Notes under the pieces: model-generated | What the model was told of the DNA's origin: nothing | Database searches by the model: none | Seen by the model: only the letters and a program-made list of their open reading frames with translations | Translations under genes and position numbers: made by a program | Part shown: positions 43,382 through 53,418 of the stretch, in pieces | Position numbering within the stretch: the stretch's first letter is position 1 | Layout: the number at the start of each line of letters is the position of its first letter | Origin: a bacterium | GTDB taxonomy: Bacteria; UBP15; UBA6099; JAJRTR01 | Length of the DNA: 64,000 bases | Direction of reading: 5' to 3' | NCBI GenBank assembly: GCA_024278215.1 | Contig: JAJRTR010000111.1 | Coordinates: 59,483 to 123,482, forward strand

Positions 43382-44233
43382 ATGTTTCTGACAATAGGTG
43401 AACGACTCAACGCAACCCGCAAGGGTGTCGCAACCGCAATCAAAGAAAAAAATGTGGACTTCATTATAGAAGAGATAAATAAACAGCTCGACGGCGGCGC
43501 GGCGATGATAGACGTGAATGCGGGAATAAACCCGAAGCTCGAAAAAGAGAGTATGCGCTGGCTGGCGAAAGTCGTCGCGGGCGCGTGCGACACACCGCTG
43601 TGTCTGGATTCGCCCAACCCGGAAGTGATCAAAACCGCGGTCGAGGCTGTGCTCGAAACGCGCGGCGCGGAAGTGCCGGGCGGCTTTGAGATCGAAGTGA
43701 ATCTGCCTTGGCTGATGATCAATTCCGTCACGCTCGAAGATAAATCTTACGATGGGATCGTGCCGCTTCTTAAGGAATACAATTGTGCTGTGGTCGCGCT
43801 CTGTATGAAGTCGGGCGACGCGCCGGGTGGCACTGACGCGAGAATCAGTATCGGACGCGACCTCGTCGACAAACTTACAGCAGACGGCGTTCAGCCTGAG
43901 AAAATATACGTCGACCCACTCGTACTGCCCGTAGGCGTCGACACGACAAACGGTATGGCTGCAACGGAGATTATCCACAGTTTAAAATCGGAATTTGCGG
44001 GTTTGCGTTCGTGTTGCGGGCTCAGCAACATATCGTTCGGACTGCCGGTGCGCGCCGTCCTGAACAGGGTTTTCCTCACACTTATGATTTCTGCCGGGCT
44101 CGACTCCGCCATTCTTGATACCAGCGACAGAAAACTCATGTCAGCCGCCAGGGCCTCGCTGACAATGTGCGGAAAAGATGCCTTCTGCGCCGACTACATA
44201 TCCGCTTTCCGTTCCCAGCAACTCGAGGCGTAA
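43382..44233 (+). CDS. Methyltetrahydrofolate methyltransferase-like protein (pterin-binding TIM barrel)
   Basis: A 283-residue TIM-barrel protein of the pterin-binding family to which AcsE/CFeSP methyltransferases and the MetH folate domain belong. Landmarks: IGERLNATRKGV, GGAAMIDVNAGI, PLCLDSPNPEVIKTAVE, VALCMKSGDAPG, IYVDPLVLPVG and CGLSNISFGLP. Such proteins pass a methyl group between methyl-H4folate and a corrinoid protein. No corrinoid protein or CO dehydrogenase/acetyl-CoA synthase gene lies nearby, so its partner must be elsewhere. Convergent with the mscS pair; only 11 bp separate the ends. Confidence 0.88.
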   Translation: MFLTIGERLNATRKGVATAIKEKNVDFIIEEINKQLDGGAAMIDVNAGINPKLEKESMRWLAKVVAGACDTPLCLDSPNPEVIKTAVEAVLETRGAEVPGGFEIEVNLPWLMINSVTLEDKSYDGIVPLLKEYNCAVVALCMKSGDAPGGTDARISIGRDLVDKLTADGVQPEKIYVDPLVLPVGVDTTNGMAATEIIHSLKSEFAGLRSCCGLSNISFGLPVRAVLNRVFLTLMISAGLDSAILDTSDRKLMSAARASLTMCGKDAFCADYISAFRSQQLEA

Positions 44234-44244
44234 ACAGGATATAT

Positions 44245-45357
44245 TCAACTTGCCGGGTTGTCGCCGTCGTCTTTTTCGCCGGGCATCGAGGCTATGTGCA
44301 GTGTCTGTGTCGGGAACGCGAACTCGACGCCGAGCCTCTCGAATTCCTTCATAACTTTCAACATGAAATTCTGTTTGGCCTGTAGAAAATCCGCCCATAC
44401 CGTTGTTGCTGTAAAGCAATATACGAATATATTCAGGCTGCTGGGGCCGAACTCGTTGAACGTAACGAGGAAGAAGTCATTCCGGATATTATCGTCTTCC
44501 CTGATAATGGTTCTGACAGCTTCGACGGCTTTTTCCACTTTGTCTGCCGGTGTGTCGTAGGTGATGCCGATTGTCATCTTTATCCGGCGCTTTCTCATGC
44601 GCGACCAGTTATTGATGGCGGTGGTGGTGAAAGTCGCATTCGGCACGGTTATCAGGCTGTTGGCGAAAGTGCGGATTCGAGTCACGCGCATATTCACTTC
44701 CTCGACAGTACCTTCGACGCCGCCCATCTCGATCCAGTCGCCGACGTGGAACGGCTTGTCCACGAAGATTACGATGGACCCGAACAGGTTTGCGATAACA
44801 TCTTTCGAGGCAAGCGCGACGGCCATGCCGCCGAGACCGAGGCCGGCCAGCAGGCTCGAAACGGAGTAGCCCATGTTCTGGAGGAACAGCAGCGCGCCGA
44901 TGATTATAAGGAATGTTTTCGTGCTGCCGCGCACTATCGGGATAAGCTGATCGTCAAGGCGAGTCTCTGTCTCCGCAGCCTTCTTCGCCCATTCCGCCAT
45001 CAGGTCGTCGACGAGCAGTACCAGGAACCAGATTGTCAGCGCTATGGATGCACTTTTCAGTAACGCATTTATGAACTTGCGGACATCCAACGGTTCTACG
45101 GGCACCGGCAGAAAAGATATCGCGAGATAGATGCCGCCCAGCACACATGCCCAGCCGATGGGCTTTGCCAGCGACAGAAGCACTATGTCGTCTAGGCCGG
45201 TTTTCGTCTTTTTCGCGGCGACCTGCAATTTTGCAATCGCGACTCCCGCAAACCATTTGAGCAGAAAACCGCCCAGTATGCACAGGAAAGAATAAAGGAG
45301 CGCATCAAGGCTGATGTTAAATATTTCGTAATCGAATATGCTTTTTATATCACCCAT
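44245..45357 (-). CDS. MscS-family mechanosensitive channel (first of a tandem pair)
   Basis: A 370-residue inner-membrane channel. Several N-terminal membrane helices precede the conserved pore-lining helix SSLLAGLGLGGMAVALASKDVIANLFGS split over two alanine/glycine-rich turns, then the beta domain with FHVGDWIEMGGVEGTVEEVNMRVTRIRTFANSLITVPNA and a C-terminal alpha/beta domain. It should act as a pressure-relief channel in hypo-osmotic shock. It lies 5 bp downstream of a second MscS gene, in the same direction. Confidence 0.9.
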   Translation of the reverse strand: MGDIKSIFDYEIFNISLDALLYSFLCILGGFLLKWFAGVAIAKLQVAAKKTKTGLDDIVLLSLAKPIGWACVLGGIYLAISFLPVPVEPLDVRKFINALLKSASIALTIWFLVLLVDDLMAEWAKKAAETETRLDDQLIPIVRGSTKTFLIIIGALLFLQNMGYSVSSLLAGLGLGGMAVALASKDVIANLFGSIVIFVDKPFHVGDWIEMGGVEGTVEEVNMRVTRIRTFANSLITVPNATFTTTAINNWSRMRKRRIKMTIGITYDTPADKVEKAVEAVRTIIREDDNIRNDFFLVTFNEFGPSSLNIFVYCFTATTVWADFLQAKQNFMLKVMKEFERLGVEFAFPTQTLHIASMPGEKDDGDNPAS

Positions 45358-45362
45358 AATCT

Positions 45363-46484
45363 TCAGCCCGTTTCGTCCGCGGAAGTATTTTCACCATCTC
45401 TGCCGGGGAGTCTGCTCAATATTTTCCCAAGCATTTCTTTTTCGTCGGGCGCGAGGTGCATAGTACGCTGCGGGAACGGAATTGTTATCCCTTCCTTTTT
45501 ATAGCGGGCGTGGAGTCTCTTCATGAACTCGTGCAGAGTGCCGCGCCGCGTGTCGTAGCCCTTCACGCGGAAATTGACATAAAAAGAGATGCCGCTCTCT
45601 CCGAAAGTATGGTATCTCATGTATGGTTTATAGCCGCTGATCGCGCCTTTCCAGTTGTTCTGTATCTCTTCGGCAACTTCCAGCGTCACCCGCTCGACGT
45701 GCTCCAGGTCGTTGTCATAACCCACACTCACCTGTATTCTGTGAGAGAACTCGGGGTCGGGCTGGCTGTAGTTCTTGATGACGCTGTTGACGATCCTGTC
45801 GTTGGGGATGACGATAGTTTCGTCGCGGCGCGACCTGATGCGTGTGGACCTGAGGCCGATGTCTTCGATGTAGCCGCGCTCGCCGCTTTCGAGCCTTATG
45901 TATTGTCCCACACTGACAGGTTTGTCGAACACCATGAATATGCCGGCGAACAGATTGGCGAGTGTATCTTTGAGCGCAAGAGCCACTGCAAGCGAGCCAA
46001 CCCCGAGCGAGGCGATCAGAGGTGTGATCGACACGCCGAGCGCCTCCAGTATTATCAGGCCGCCGATTACGATTATGAAAACTCTTAATATACCGCGGAT
46101 GATTCCTTCCGTCGCCTGCGCGTCTTCGGATGTCTTTCCGCGCAGTATGAGCAGTCCCCTCAGCGACCTGTCGAGGAAAAATATTCCGGCGAGAATCAGC
46201 ACGACTTTCATCGTGTTGGTCACATAGATGTCCATCGCCCTGTCCAGTGGCATGATCCTGCTCATCAGCAGAAGCCCGGTGAAAATCATCATCAGATTGA
46301 GCGGAAAGTTGAGCGCGTCGAGCAGTAGGTCGTCGAACTCGTTTTCTGTTTTTTCCGCCAGCAGCATGATCCTTCCGTATACATACTTTTTCACGATGGT
46401 GAACAGGATCAACCACGCCGCCAGCGCTATCGGCCCCAGCAGCCACCTGCTGCTCAGAATTTCGATGATTTCTTTCTCAGTCAT
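45363..46484 (-). CDS. MscS-family mechanosensitive channel (second of a tandem pair)
   Basis: A 373-residue paralogue of the next gene. It shows the pore helix region ITPLIASLGVGSLAVALALKDTLANLFAG, the beta-domain motif VSVGQYIRLESGERGYIEDIGLRSTRIRSRRDETIVIPND, and four predicted N-terminal helices. The sequence differs enough from its neighbour to be an old duplication or independent acquisition. The close spacing suggests co-expression; the two could form homo- or hetero-heptamers with different gating. Confidence 0.9.
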   Translation of the reverse strand: MTEKEIIEILSSRWLLGPIALAAWLILFTIVKKYVYGRIMLLAEKTENEFDDLLLDALNFPLNLMMIFTGLLLMSRIMPLDRAMDIYVTNTMKVVLILAGIFFLDRSLRGLLILRGKTSEDAQATEGIIRGILRVFIIVIGGLIILEALGVSITPLIASLGVGSLAVALALKDTLANLFAGIFMVFDKPVSVGQYIRLESGERGYIEDIGLRSTRIRSRRDETIVIPNDRIVNSVIKNYSQPDPEFSHRIQVSVGYDNDLEHVERVTLEVAEEIQNNWKGAISGYKPYMRYHTFGESGISFYVNFRVKGYDTRRGTLHEFMKRLHARYKKEGITIPFPQRTMHLAPDEKEMLGKILSRLPGRDGENTSADETG

Positions 46485-46606
46485 CCGCCTGCTTCTTCGC
46501 CGTTCCGGAATGTGCGATTATTCATTTGAATGATTATATCAAAAACATGCCGCCGATTTCTACCTATTTATAATTGTCTCCGCAAATTTTACGGATGCGC
46601 CTGAAA

Positions 46607-46636
46607 TTGACGCCGCGGTGCGCCGGGTGGTAGAAT
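46607..46636 (+). promoter_or_regulatory. Predicted promoter for eno
   Basis: TTGACG, 18-bp spacer, TAGAAT; each hexamer differs from consensus at one base. It lies 44 bp before the eno ATG. Confidence 0.6.
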
Positions 46637-46668
46637 AATCGGGTGTTCCGTTTCCAAAAACTTAATAG

Positions 46669-47973
<1,305 letters not shown>

Positions 47974-48006
47974 GCCGGCAGAATATTGCTTGAATCGGAA
48001 AACCTC

Positions 48007-48041
48007 AGCCGGGCGTCTTTGCAAAGGTCGTCCGGCTTTTT
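48007..48041 (+). terminator. Intrinsic terminator after eno
   Basis: AGCCGGGCG, 13-nt loop, CGTCCGGCT followed by TTTTATTTTAT. Closes the eno transcript. Confidence 0.85.
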
Positions 48042-48162
48042 ATTTTATTCGAGCCGAATGCACCGGCATCAAATGATCTGCTAAGCGGGTTGAAAAGACA
48101 ACTGCGAACACTATTTGGGGAAATGCCGTAAAAAAACGATTTGTGAAATTTGGCGCAATCTG

Positions 48163-48192
48163 TTGACCTATATTTACCGTACTCTTTATAAT
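48163..48192 (+). promoter_or_regulatory. Predicted promoter for the nuo operon
   Basis: TTGACC, 18-bp spacer, TATAAT; a perfect -10 and a -35 with one mismatch. It lies about 123 bp before the nuoBCD ATG, leaving a leader of some 115 nt. Confidence 0.6.
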
Positions 48193-48315
48193 ATACCAGT
48201 TTGAAGTTCAGTAGTCCCGGTCGCTGCGAGGGTATTGTGGCGTGTGCTGCGGCATATCCACCATATTACCGCCCTCGAACTTGTCGCCGGGGCACATAAT
48301 AAAAGGAAAAGCGCT

Positions 48316-50604
48316 ATGTCGGAACAAGAACTGCTCGAAAAAAGTGTATTGACTACAAAACTGGAAGAAGTGATCGGACTGTGCCGGAAATTTTCGCTGT
48401 GGCCGATGCCCTTCGGTACCGCGTGTTGCGCTATCGAATTCATGGGTGTTGTCGATGCGCATTACGACATCGCCCGGTTCGGCGCCGAAGCCGTCAGGTT
48501 CTCGCCGCGCCAGGCCGACCTTATGATCGTTGCCGGTACTATCGTCGACAAGATGGGGCCGATCCTGAAGAGAATCTACGACCAGATGGCCGAACCGAAA
48601 TGGGTCATCTCGATGGGAGTATGCGCCTGTTCGGGTGGATTCTACCGCGCGTATCACGTCATGCAGGGCATCGACGAGGTTATCCCGGTCGATGTCTACG
48701 TGCCGGGCTGCCCGCCCACGCCGGACGGACTGCTCTACGCGCTTACGATGGTCCAGGAAATGGCTCACCATAACATTCCGCGCAAGTCGCGGATCGTTCC
48801 TTTCGGCGAAAAACAGAAAAAGCCTGAATATACTCACAAACCGCTGAGCCGGTGGCCGGCGGAGATGATCGAGCCGGTGGCCGACGCTGCGCCGAAGTCT
48901 TTTGTGGCGCAACAACTCAAACAGCAATTCCCGGACGAGATCATAAGTATAAAGGAAGACAACCCGGACGGCATCCCGGCTGTGATGCTGAAAAAGGACA
49001 GAATCGTCGATGTCTGCCGGTTCCTCGCAAAGAGCTCGAACCTGAACTTCAACCAGCCTACCGATGTCTGCGGCGTCGATTATCTCGGTCGCACTCCGCG
49101 CTTCGAGGTCGTTTACCATCTCTACTCGATCAACCATAACCACAGGGTGCGCCTCCGCGTGCCGCTCGATGAGGACGCGCCGGAGATAGATTCCGTCACT
49201 TCCGTCTGGAAGGGTGTCGACTGGTTCGAGCGCGAGGTGTTCGACCTCTACGGCATAAACTTCAGAGGCCACCCGAATATGCAGCGCATACTCTGCCATC
49301 CGCAGTTCGAGGGACATGCACTGCGCAAGGACTTCGATCCCGGGCAACGCTTCGAATGCACTCAGTCCAAATTGGACCTTTTCACAACAGATTATGATAA
49401 AGAAAATCCGCCGATGCTCGAGGACCCGGACGACCCGCTAAATGACAGGACAGTCGTCAATATCGGCCCCTCCCACCCCATCACACACGGTACGCTCAGG
49501 CTGCAATGCGAGATCGAGGGCGAAACGATCAAGCGGTGCAGGACCGAAATCGGATACCTTCACAGGTGCTTCGAGAAGATGTCGGAAACGCACACCTATC
49601 ACCAGGTGATCCCATACACGGACCGCCTGAACTACTGCTCCGCTTTCATGAACAATGCCGGATACGCGCACGCTGTGGAAACTTTCCTCGGCGTAAAAGT
49701 GCCGAAAAGGGCGCAGGCTATCAGGGTCATCCTCTCGGAGCTCAGCCGCATAATCGACCATCAGGTGTGCATCGCGGCGAACCTGGTCGACGTCGGCGCG
49801 CTCACAAACTACTGGTACCTGTTCCGTGTGCGCGAGGAAGTGTACGAACTGCTGGAGGCGTGTTGCGGTGGCCGGATGACAGTCAGTTATGCCCGCATCG
49901 GCGGTTTTGCAAAGGATGTGCCGCACGACTTCGAGGAGCGCGTCCGCCACCTGCTGAAGATACTGCCAAAATTCATGGGCGACGTGAATAAACTGATAAC
50001 GACCAACCCGATATTCATCGGTCGCACGCGCGACATCGGGACCGTCACAGCAGCGCAGGCCGTCGAGTACGGCTTTACCGGCCCGTGCCTCCGCGCGAGC
50101 GGCGTCGAGTACGATGTCCGCAAAGCCGCGCCCTACTGGGGCTATGACCACTACGAATTCGAGATTCCCGTAAGCGACGACGGCGACACATACGCCCGCT
50201 ACATGGTGCGCATGGAAGAGATCCGACAGAGCGCGCGAATCATACAGCAGGCCATCGGCACACTGCCCGGCGGTCCCGTGATGACCAGCGACAAACGCGT
50301 CGCGCAACCACCCAAGAAAGATGTGTACAGCAACATAGAGGGCCTCATAAATCATTTCAAACTGATTATGCACGGCATCAAACCGCCCAAGGGCGAGATA
50401 TATTCGTTCACGGAAGGTGCCAACGGCGAACTCGGGTTCTATATTGTCAGCGACGGCACAAAGAATCCCTACAGAATAAAGGTGAGACCGCCGTGCTTCG
50501 CCATCTTCCAGGCAAACGACGAAATTGCTGAAGGACACATGGTCGCCGACATGGCCGCGATACTCGGAAGCTGGAACATAATCGCCGGAGAACTCGACCG
50601 CTGA
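48316..50604 (+). CDS. nuoBCD: Fused NADH-quinone oxidoreductase subunits B, C and D
   Basis: A single 762-residue polypeptide carrying three peripheral-arm subunits of complex I. NuoB-like region about 1-165: cluster N2 cysteines in GTACCAIEF (Cys37/38), VCACSGGFY and VPGCPPTPDGL. NuoC-like region about 190-345: VDYLGRTPRFEVVYHLYS, VDWFEREVFDLYGINFRGHPNMQRIL. NuoD-like region about 375-762: IGPSHPITHGTLRL, EIGYLHRCFEKMSE, YTDRLNYCSAFMNN and the C-terminal APSF-like GELGFYIVSDG...DMAAILGS. The frame is uninterrupted, with no internal stop or ribosome site. NuoCD fusion is well known; adding NuoB in the same chain is rarer. ATG 48316 has AAGGA 8 bp upstream. nuoG follows after 48 bp. Confidence 0.93.
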   Translation: MSEQELLEKSVLTTKLEEVIGLCRKFSLWPMPFGTACCAIEFMGVVDAHYDIARFGAEAVRFSPRQADLMIVAGTIVDKMGPILKRIYDQMAEPKWVISMGVCACSGGFYRAYHVMQGIDEVIPVDVYVPGCPPTPDGLLYALTMVQEMAHHNIPRKSRIVPFGEKQKKPEYTHKPLSRWPAEMIEPVADAAPKSFVAQQLKQQFPDEIISIKEDNPDGIPAVMLKKDRIVDVCRFLAKSSNLNFNQPTDVCGVDYLGRTPRFEVVYHLYSINHNHRVRLRVPLDEDAPEIDSVTSVWKGVDWFEREVFDLYGINFRGHPNMQRILCHPQFEGHALRKDFDPGQRFECTQSKLDLFTTDYDKENPPMLEDPDDPLNDRTVVNIGPSHPITHGTLRLQCEIEGETIKRCRTEIGYLHRCFEKMSETHTYHQVIPYTDRLNYCSAFMNNAGYAHAVETFLGVKVPKRAQAIRVILSELSRIIDHQVCIAANLVDVGALTNYWYLFRVREEVYELLEACCGGRMTVSYARIGGFAKDVPHDFEERVRHLLKILPKFMGDVNKLITTNPIFIGRTRDIGTVTAAQAVEYGFTGPCLRASGVEYDVRKAAPYWGYDHYEFEIPVSDDGDTYARYMVRMEEIRQSARIIQQAIGTLPGGPVMTSDKRVAQPPKKDVYSNIEGLINHFKLIMHGIKPPKGEIYSFTEGANGELGFYIVSDGTKNPYRIKVRPPCFAIFQANDEIAEGHMVADMAAILGSWNIIAGELDR

Positions 50605-50652
50605 CACGCGGCCCGCACAATTTTACTTAAGCGCGGGAAGGAGATTTTTTGT

Positions 50653-52458
50653 ATGAGTGAAGACCTTGTAAAAATAACAATCGACGGGATCGAACTCGAA
50701 GCGCCCAAAGGCACATCCGTGCTGGAAGCCGCCCGCACCATAGGCATCGAGATACCACACTTCTGCTACCACCAGGACCTGAGCTGGAGCGGCACGTGCC
50801 GCATGTGTTTTGTCGAGGTCGAGAAGATGCCCAAGCTGGCAACCGCCTGCTGCACCACCGTCATGCCCGACATGATTGTACACACAAAGACACCCAAGGT
50901 GATCGAGGCGCGCCGCGCGGTGCTCGAATTCCTGCTGCTCGATCACCCCATCGACTGCCCCGTATGCGACCAGGCCGGCGAATGCAAACTCCAGGATTAT
51001 TTCATGGAGTACGGCCTCTACGACAGCAACATGCAGCTCGACGCGAAAATACATCGCGGCAAAGTCATAAGACTTGGCGAACATGTTGTGATGGACCGCG
51101 AAAGATGTATCCTCTGCAAACGTTGTGTACGGTTCTGCGAAGAAGTCAGCGGCACACACGCCCTCAAGGTCGAGTACCGCGGCAACCACAGCCAGATCAC
51201 TACTCACGACAATAAACCTATCGAAGACGATTACTCGGGCAACCTGCCCGACGTATGCCCCGTCGGGGCGCTCACCAGCGCGAAATTCCGCTTCAAATGC
51301 CGTTCGTGGCTCATGGACTCGACAGATTCGATATGCGCCGGCTGCTCGACGGGGTGCAATATAAGAATCGACGCCTATAAGAATGAAATACAGCGCTATG
51401 TTGGCCGCCGCAACCCGGATGTTAATAAAAGCTGGCTCTGCAACGAAGGCCGCATGAGCTGGGCCGAACTCCAGAACGTGAACCGGCTCGACCAGCCTGT
51501 GATCCTCGACGGTGGCGCGCAGATTCCCATCTCCTGGAACGATGCGATGGAACTGATGCTGAAAAAAATCCGCAAGGCCGGCGCAGCCATCGCCGGATTC
51601 GCTTCGGCGAAAATGTCGAATGAAGAACTTTTCCTTTTCAGAACTCTCATACAGAACCACTGCGGCAGCGGCAACCTCGAGTTCCGCGCCGACGACGAAT
51701 ACGAACTTGTCGAAGAAAAAGAAGACGAAGTGCTCCGCCGCAAAGACAAGAACCCGAACACGCGCGGCGCGCTCGATCTCGACATGGGTGTGGCCGGTCG
51801 CGACGCGATTCTCAAGTCGGCGCAGGCGGGCGAGATACCGCTCCTGCTGATCTTCAACCAGGACCTGCTCGAGAAGATGCCTGACGCTCAGGCGATTTTC
51901 GACAACACTTTCACAATTGTCTTCTCGCCCCGCAGAACCAAAACCGCGAAGGCAGCCGACCTCGCGCTGCCCATCGCCGAGTACTTCGAGACTTCCGGCA
52001 CATTCACAAACTTCGCCGGCATCAAGCAGCGATTCGATAAAGCCGTCAACGGCCCGGGCGAAACCCGCGAAGGCTGGCAGGTTCTCAAAGATGTCATGAT
52101 GGAACTCGAAGAGAATATAACATTCGGTTCCACCGTGTCCGTGACGGGCGCGCTGGACGAAGTCCTTGCCGCCAAAGCCGACAGTATCGCAAAAGAAGAA
52201 GCCGCGAAACAGGCTCTCGCCGACGCCGAGGCCGCCGCTAAACAGAAGATCGAAGAAGCACAGAAGCAGGCTGAGGCCGCGAAACAACAGGCGATACAGC
52301 AGGCGGTGCAGAACGCCAAGATGGAAGCCGAGATGGAAAAGGAAGAAGCTGTCGAGGCGGCTGTCGAAGAAGCGGAAGAAGAGTTTGAAGCCGAAAAACA
52401 AAAGGCTATCGAAGAGGCAGTCAAAAAAGCGCTCGAAGAACAGGGCAAGAGCGAATAA
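50653..52458 (+). CDS. nuoG: NADH-quinone oxidoreductase subunit G with coiled-coil tail
   Basis: A 601-residue Fe-S subunit. In order: a 2Fe-2S ferredoxin domain (HFCYHQDLSWSGTCRMC...ACC), the His-ligated cluster motif DHPIDCPVCDQAGEC, two further clusters (CILCKRCVRFC, DVCPVGAL), then a molybdopterin-type domain with CAGCSTGC...WLCNEGR. That domain is shortened: it is followed by a catalytically poor segment ending near residue 500. The final 100 residues (about 502-601) are almost pure Ala, Glu, Lys and Gln, predicting a long coiled coil, not part of ordinary NuoG. Strong ribosome site (GGAAGGAG). It lies between nuoBCD and nuoI; no nuoE, nuoF or nuoH is present. Confidence 0.92.
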   Translation: MSEDLVKITIDGIELEAPKGTSVLEAARTIGIEIPHFCYHQDLSWSGTCRMCFVEVEKMPKLATACCTTVMPDMIVHTKTPKVIEARRAVLEFLLLDHPIDCPVCDQAGECKLQDYFMEYGLYDSNMQLDAKIHRGKVIRLGEHVVMDRERCILCKRCVRFCEEVSGTHALKVEYRGNHSQITTHDNKPIEDDYSGNLPDVCPVGALTSAKFRFKCRSWLMDSTDSICAGCSTGCNIRIDAYKNEIQRYVGRRNPDVNKSWLCNEGRMSWAELQNVNRLDQPVILDGGAQIPISWNDAMELMLKKIRKAGAAIAGFASAKMSNEELFLFRTLIQNHCGSGNLEFRADDEYELVEEKEDEVLRRKDKNPNTRGALDLDMGVAGRDAILKSAQAGEIPLLLIFNQDLLEKMPDAQAIFDNTFTIVFSPRRTKTAKAADLALPIAEYFETSGTFTNFAGIKQRFDKAVNGPGETREGWQVLKDVMMELEENITFGSTVSVTGALDEVLAAKADSIAKEEAAKQALADAEAAAKQKIEEAQKQAEAAKQQAIQQAVQNAKMEAEMEKEEAVEAAVEEAEEEFEAEKQKAIEEAVKKALEEQGKSE

Positions 52459-52467
52459 CGAAAATGA

Positions 52468-52495
52468 GGCGCACACAAACCCGTTTGCGTGCGCC
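52468..52495 (+). other. Hairpin in the nuoG-nuoI gap
   Basis: GGCGCAC...GTGCGCC with additional inner CAAAC/GTTTG pairing, immediately after nuoG. Only GGTTTG follows, so it is probably an mRNA-stabilising or processing structure and not a full terminator. Confidence 0.45.
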
Positions 52496-52574
52496 GGTTT
52501 GAAGATGAAAAATGTGCGGAGCGTGGTTGAGTCACTGTTCCGCACCTCAATAGCCGTAAAAGGATGGCAGGCAG

Positions 52575-53180
52575 ATGAAGAAAATCGTTAATCCGAAATC
52601 AAAAGGATACCTGATCGAAATACTTAACGGGCTGTCGGTAACGCTCAAGCACTTGCTCAGGCGCGATATCGCCACGATCCAGTACCCCGAGCAGCGCCGC
52701 GAATACTCGGACCGTTTCCGAGGGATACACATACTCACACGCCGGGAAAACGGTGACCCCAAATGTGTCGCCTGTTACATGTGCCAGACCGTGTGCCCGG
52801 CGGACTGCATTACCATAGTCGCCGAAGAGCACGAAGACCCGATGATCGAAAAACGCCCCAAAAGCTTCGAGATCGACCTCATGCGCTGCATCATGTGCGG
52901 ATTCTGTGTCGAGGCCTGCCCGAAGGAAGCGCTTATAATGAGCAACGACTTCGAGATGGCAACCTGGACACGCGACGAAGCCGTCTATAACCTCAACAAA
53001 CTCATGGGCCGCAGCAAGCTGGCCGTCTCAGGGCTCGGCTTCAGGCCCTACTATGATGAAGACCAGAGCAGCGGCAAACCCACAATGGTCGGCCCCGGCC
53101 CGAAAGACAGTTTCAGGCCCGTCTACCGCGACATGCTCGGCCGGGTCGATGCCGGTAAACTCGAAGCCGGCACGGAATGA
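52575..53180 (+). CDS. nuoI: NADH-quinone oxidoreductase subunit I
   Basis: A 201-residue ferredoxin-type subunit with two 4Fe-4S motifs, CVACYMCQTVCPADC and CIMCGFCVEACPKEA, preceded by the membrane-contact helix region (ILNGLSVTLKHLLRRDIATIQYP) and RFRGIHILTR. It passes electrons to the N2 cluster in NuoB. Length is typical with a short C-terminal tail. It is the last gene of the nuoBCD-nuoG-nuoI unit and is closed by an intrinsic terminator. The membrane subunits (H, A, J-N) and the NADH-oxidising subunits (E, F) must be encoded elsewhere or be absent. Confidence 0.94.
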   Translation: MKKIVNPKSKGYLIEILNGLSVTLKHLLRRDIATIQYPEQRREYSDRFRGIHILTRRENGDPKCVACYMCQTVCPADCITIVAEEHEDPMIEKRPKSFEIDLMRCIMCGFCVEACPKEALIMSNDFEMATWTRDEAVYNLNKLMGRSKLAVSGLGFRPYYDEDQSSGKPTMVGPGPKDSFRPVYRDMLGRVDAGKLEAGTE

Positions 53181-53213
53181 TTTTGCATCGCGCAAATTAT
53201 AGAAACGCCCCGG

Positions 53214-53243
53214 AACGCTCCCGTACAACCGGGAGCGTTTTAA
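53214..53243 (+). terminator. Intrinsic terminator after nuoI
   Basis: AACGCTCCCG, 6-nt loop, CGGGAGCGTT followed by TTAAG. It directly precedes the tRNA promoter. Confidence 0.8.
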
Positions 53244-53244
53244 G

Positions 53245-53273
53245 TTGACATGTTGCGACAGTGTAGCTATAAT
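53245..53273 (+). promoter_or_regulatory. Consensus sigma-70 promoter for the tRNA pair
   Basis: TTGACA, exactly 17 bp, TATAAT: both hexamers perfect. It starts 2 bp after the nuoI terminator and lies 66 bp before the first tRNA, as expected for a strong stable-RNA promoter. Confidence 0.85.
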
Positions 53274-53338
53274 AATTTCCCGTACAAAAGGCCTTCTGGT
53301 ATTGTTTGTGAATGAGACAATCCGGAAAGCGCGTGGAA

Positions 53339-53411
53339 TGCGGCGTAGCCAAATTGGTAAGGCGCCTGACTCTGGATCAGGAGACTAGAGGTTCGAGTCC
53401 TCTCGCCGCAG
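53339..53411 (+). tRNA. tRNA-Gln (anticodon CTG)
   Basis: Cloverleaf by eye: acceptor TGCGGCG/CGCCGCA, D stem GCC/GGC, anticodon stem CCTGA/TCAGG with loop CTCTGGA giving anticodon CTG, T arm AGAGG-TTCGAGT-CCTCT, discriminator G as in tRNA-Gln. CCA is not encoded. It reads CAG codons. Confidence 0.92.
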
Positions 53412-53418
53412 TATATGA

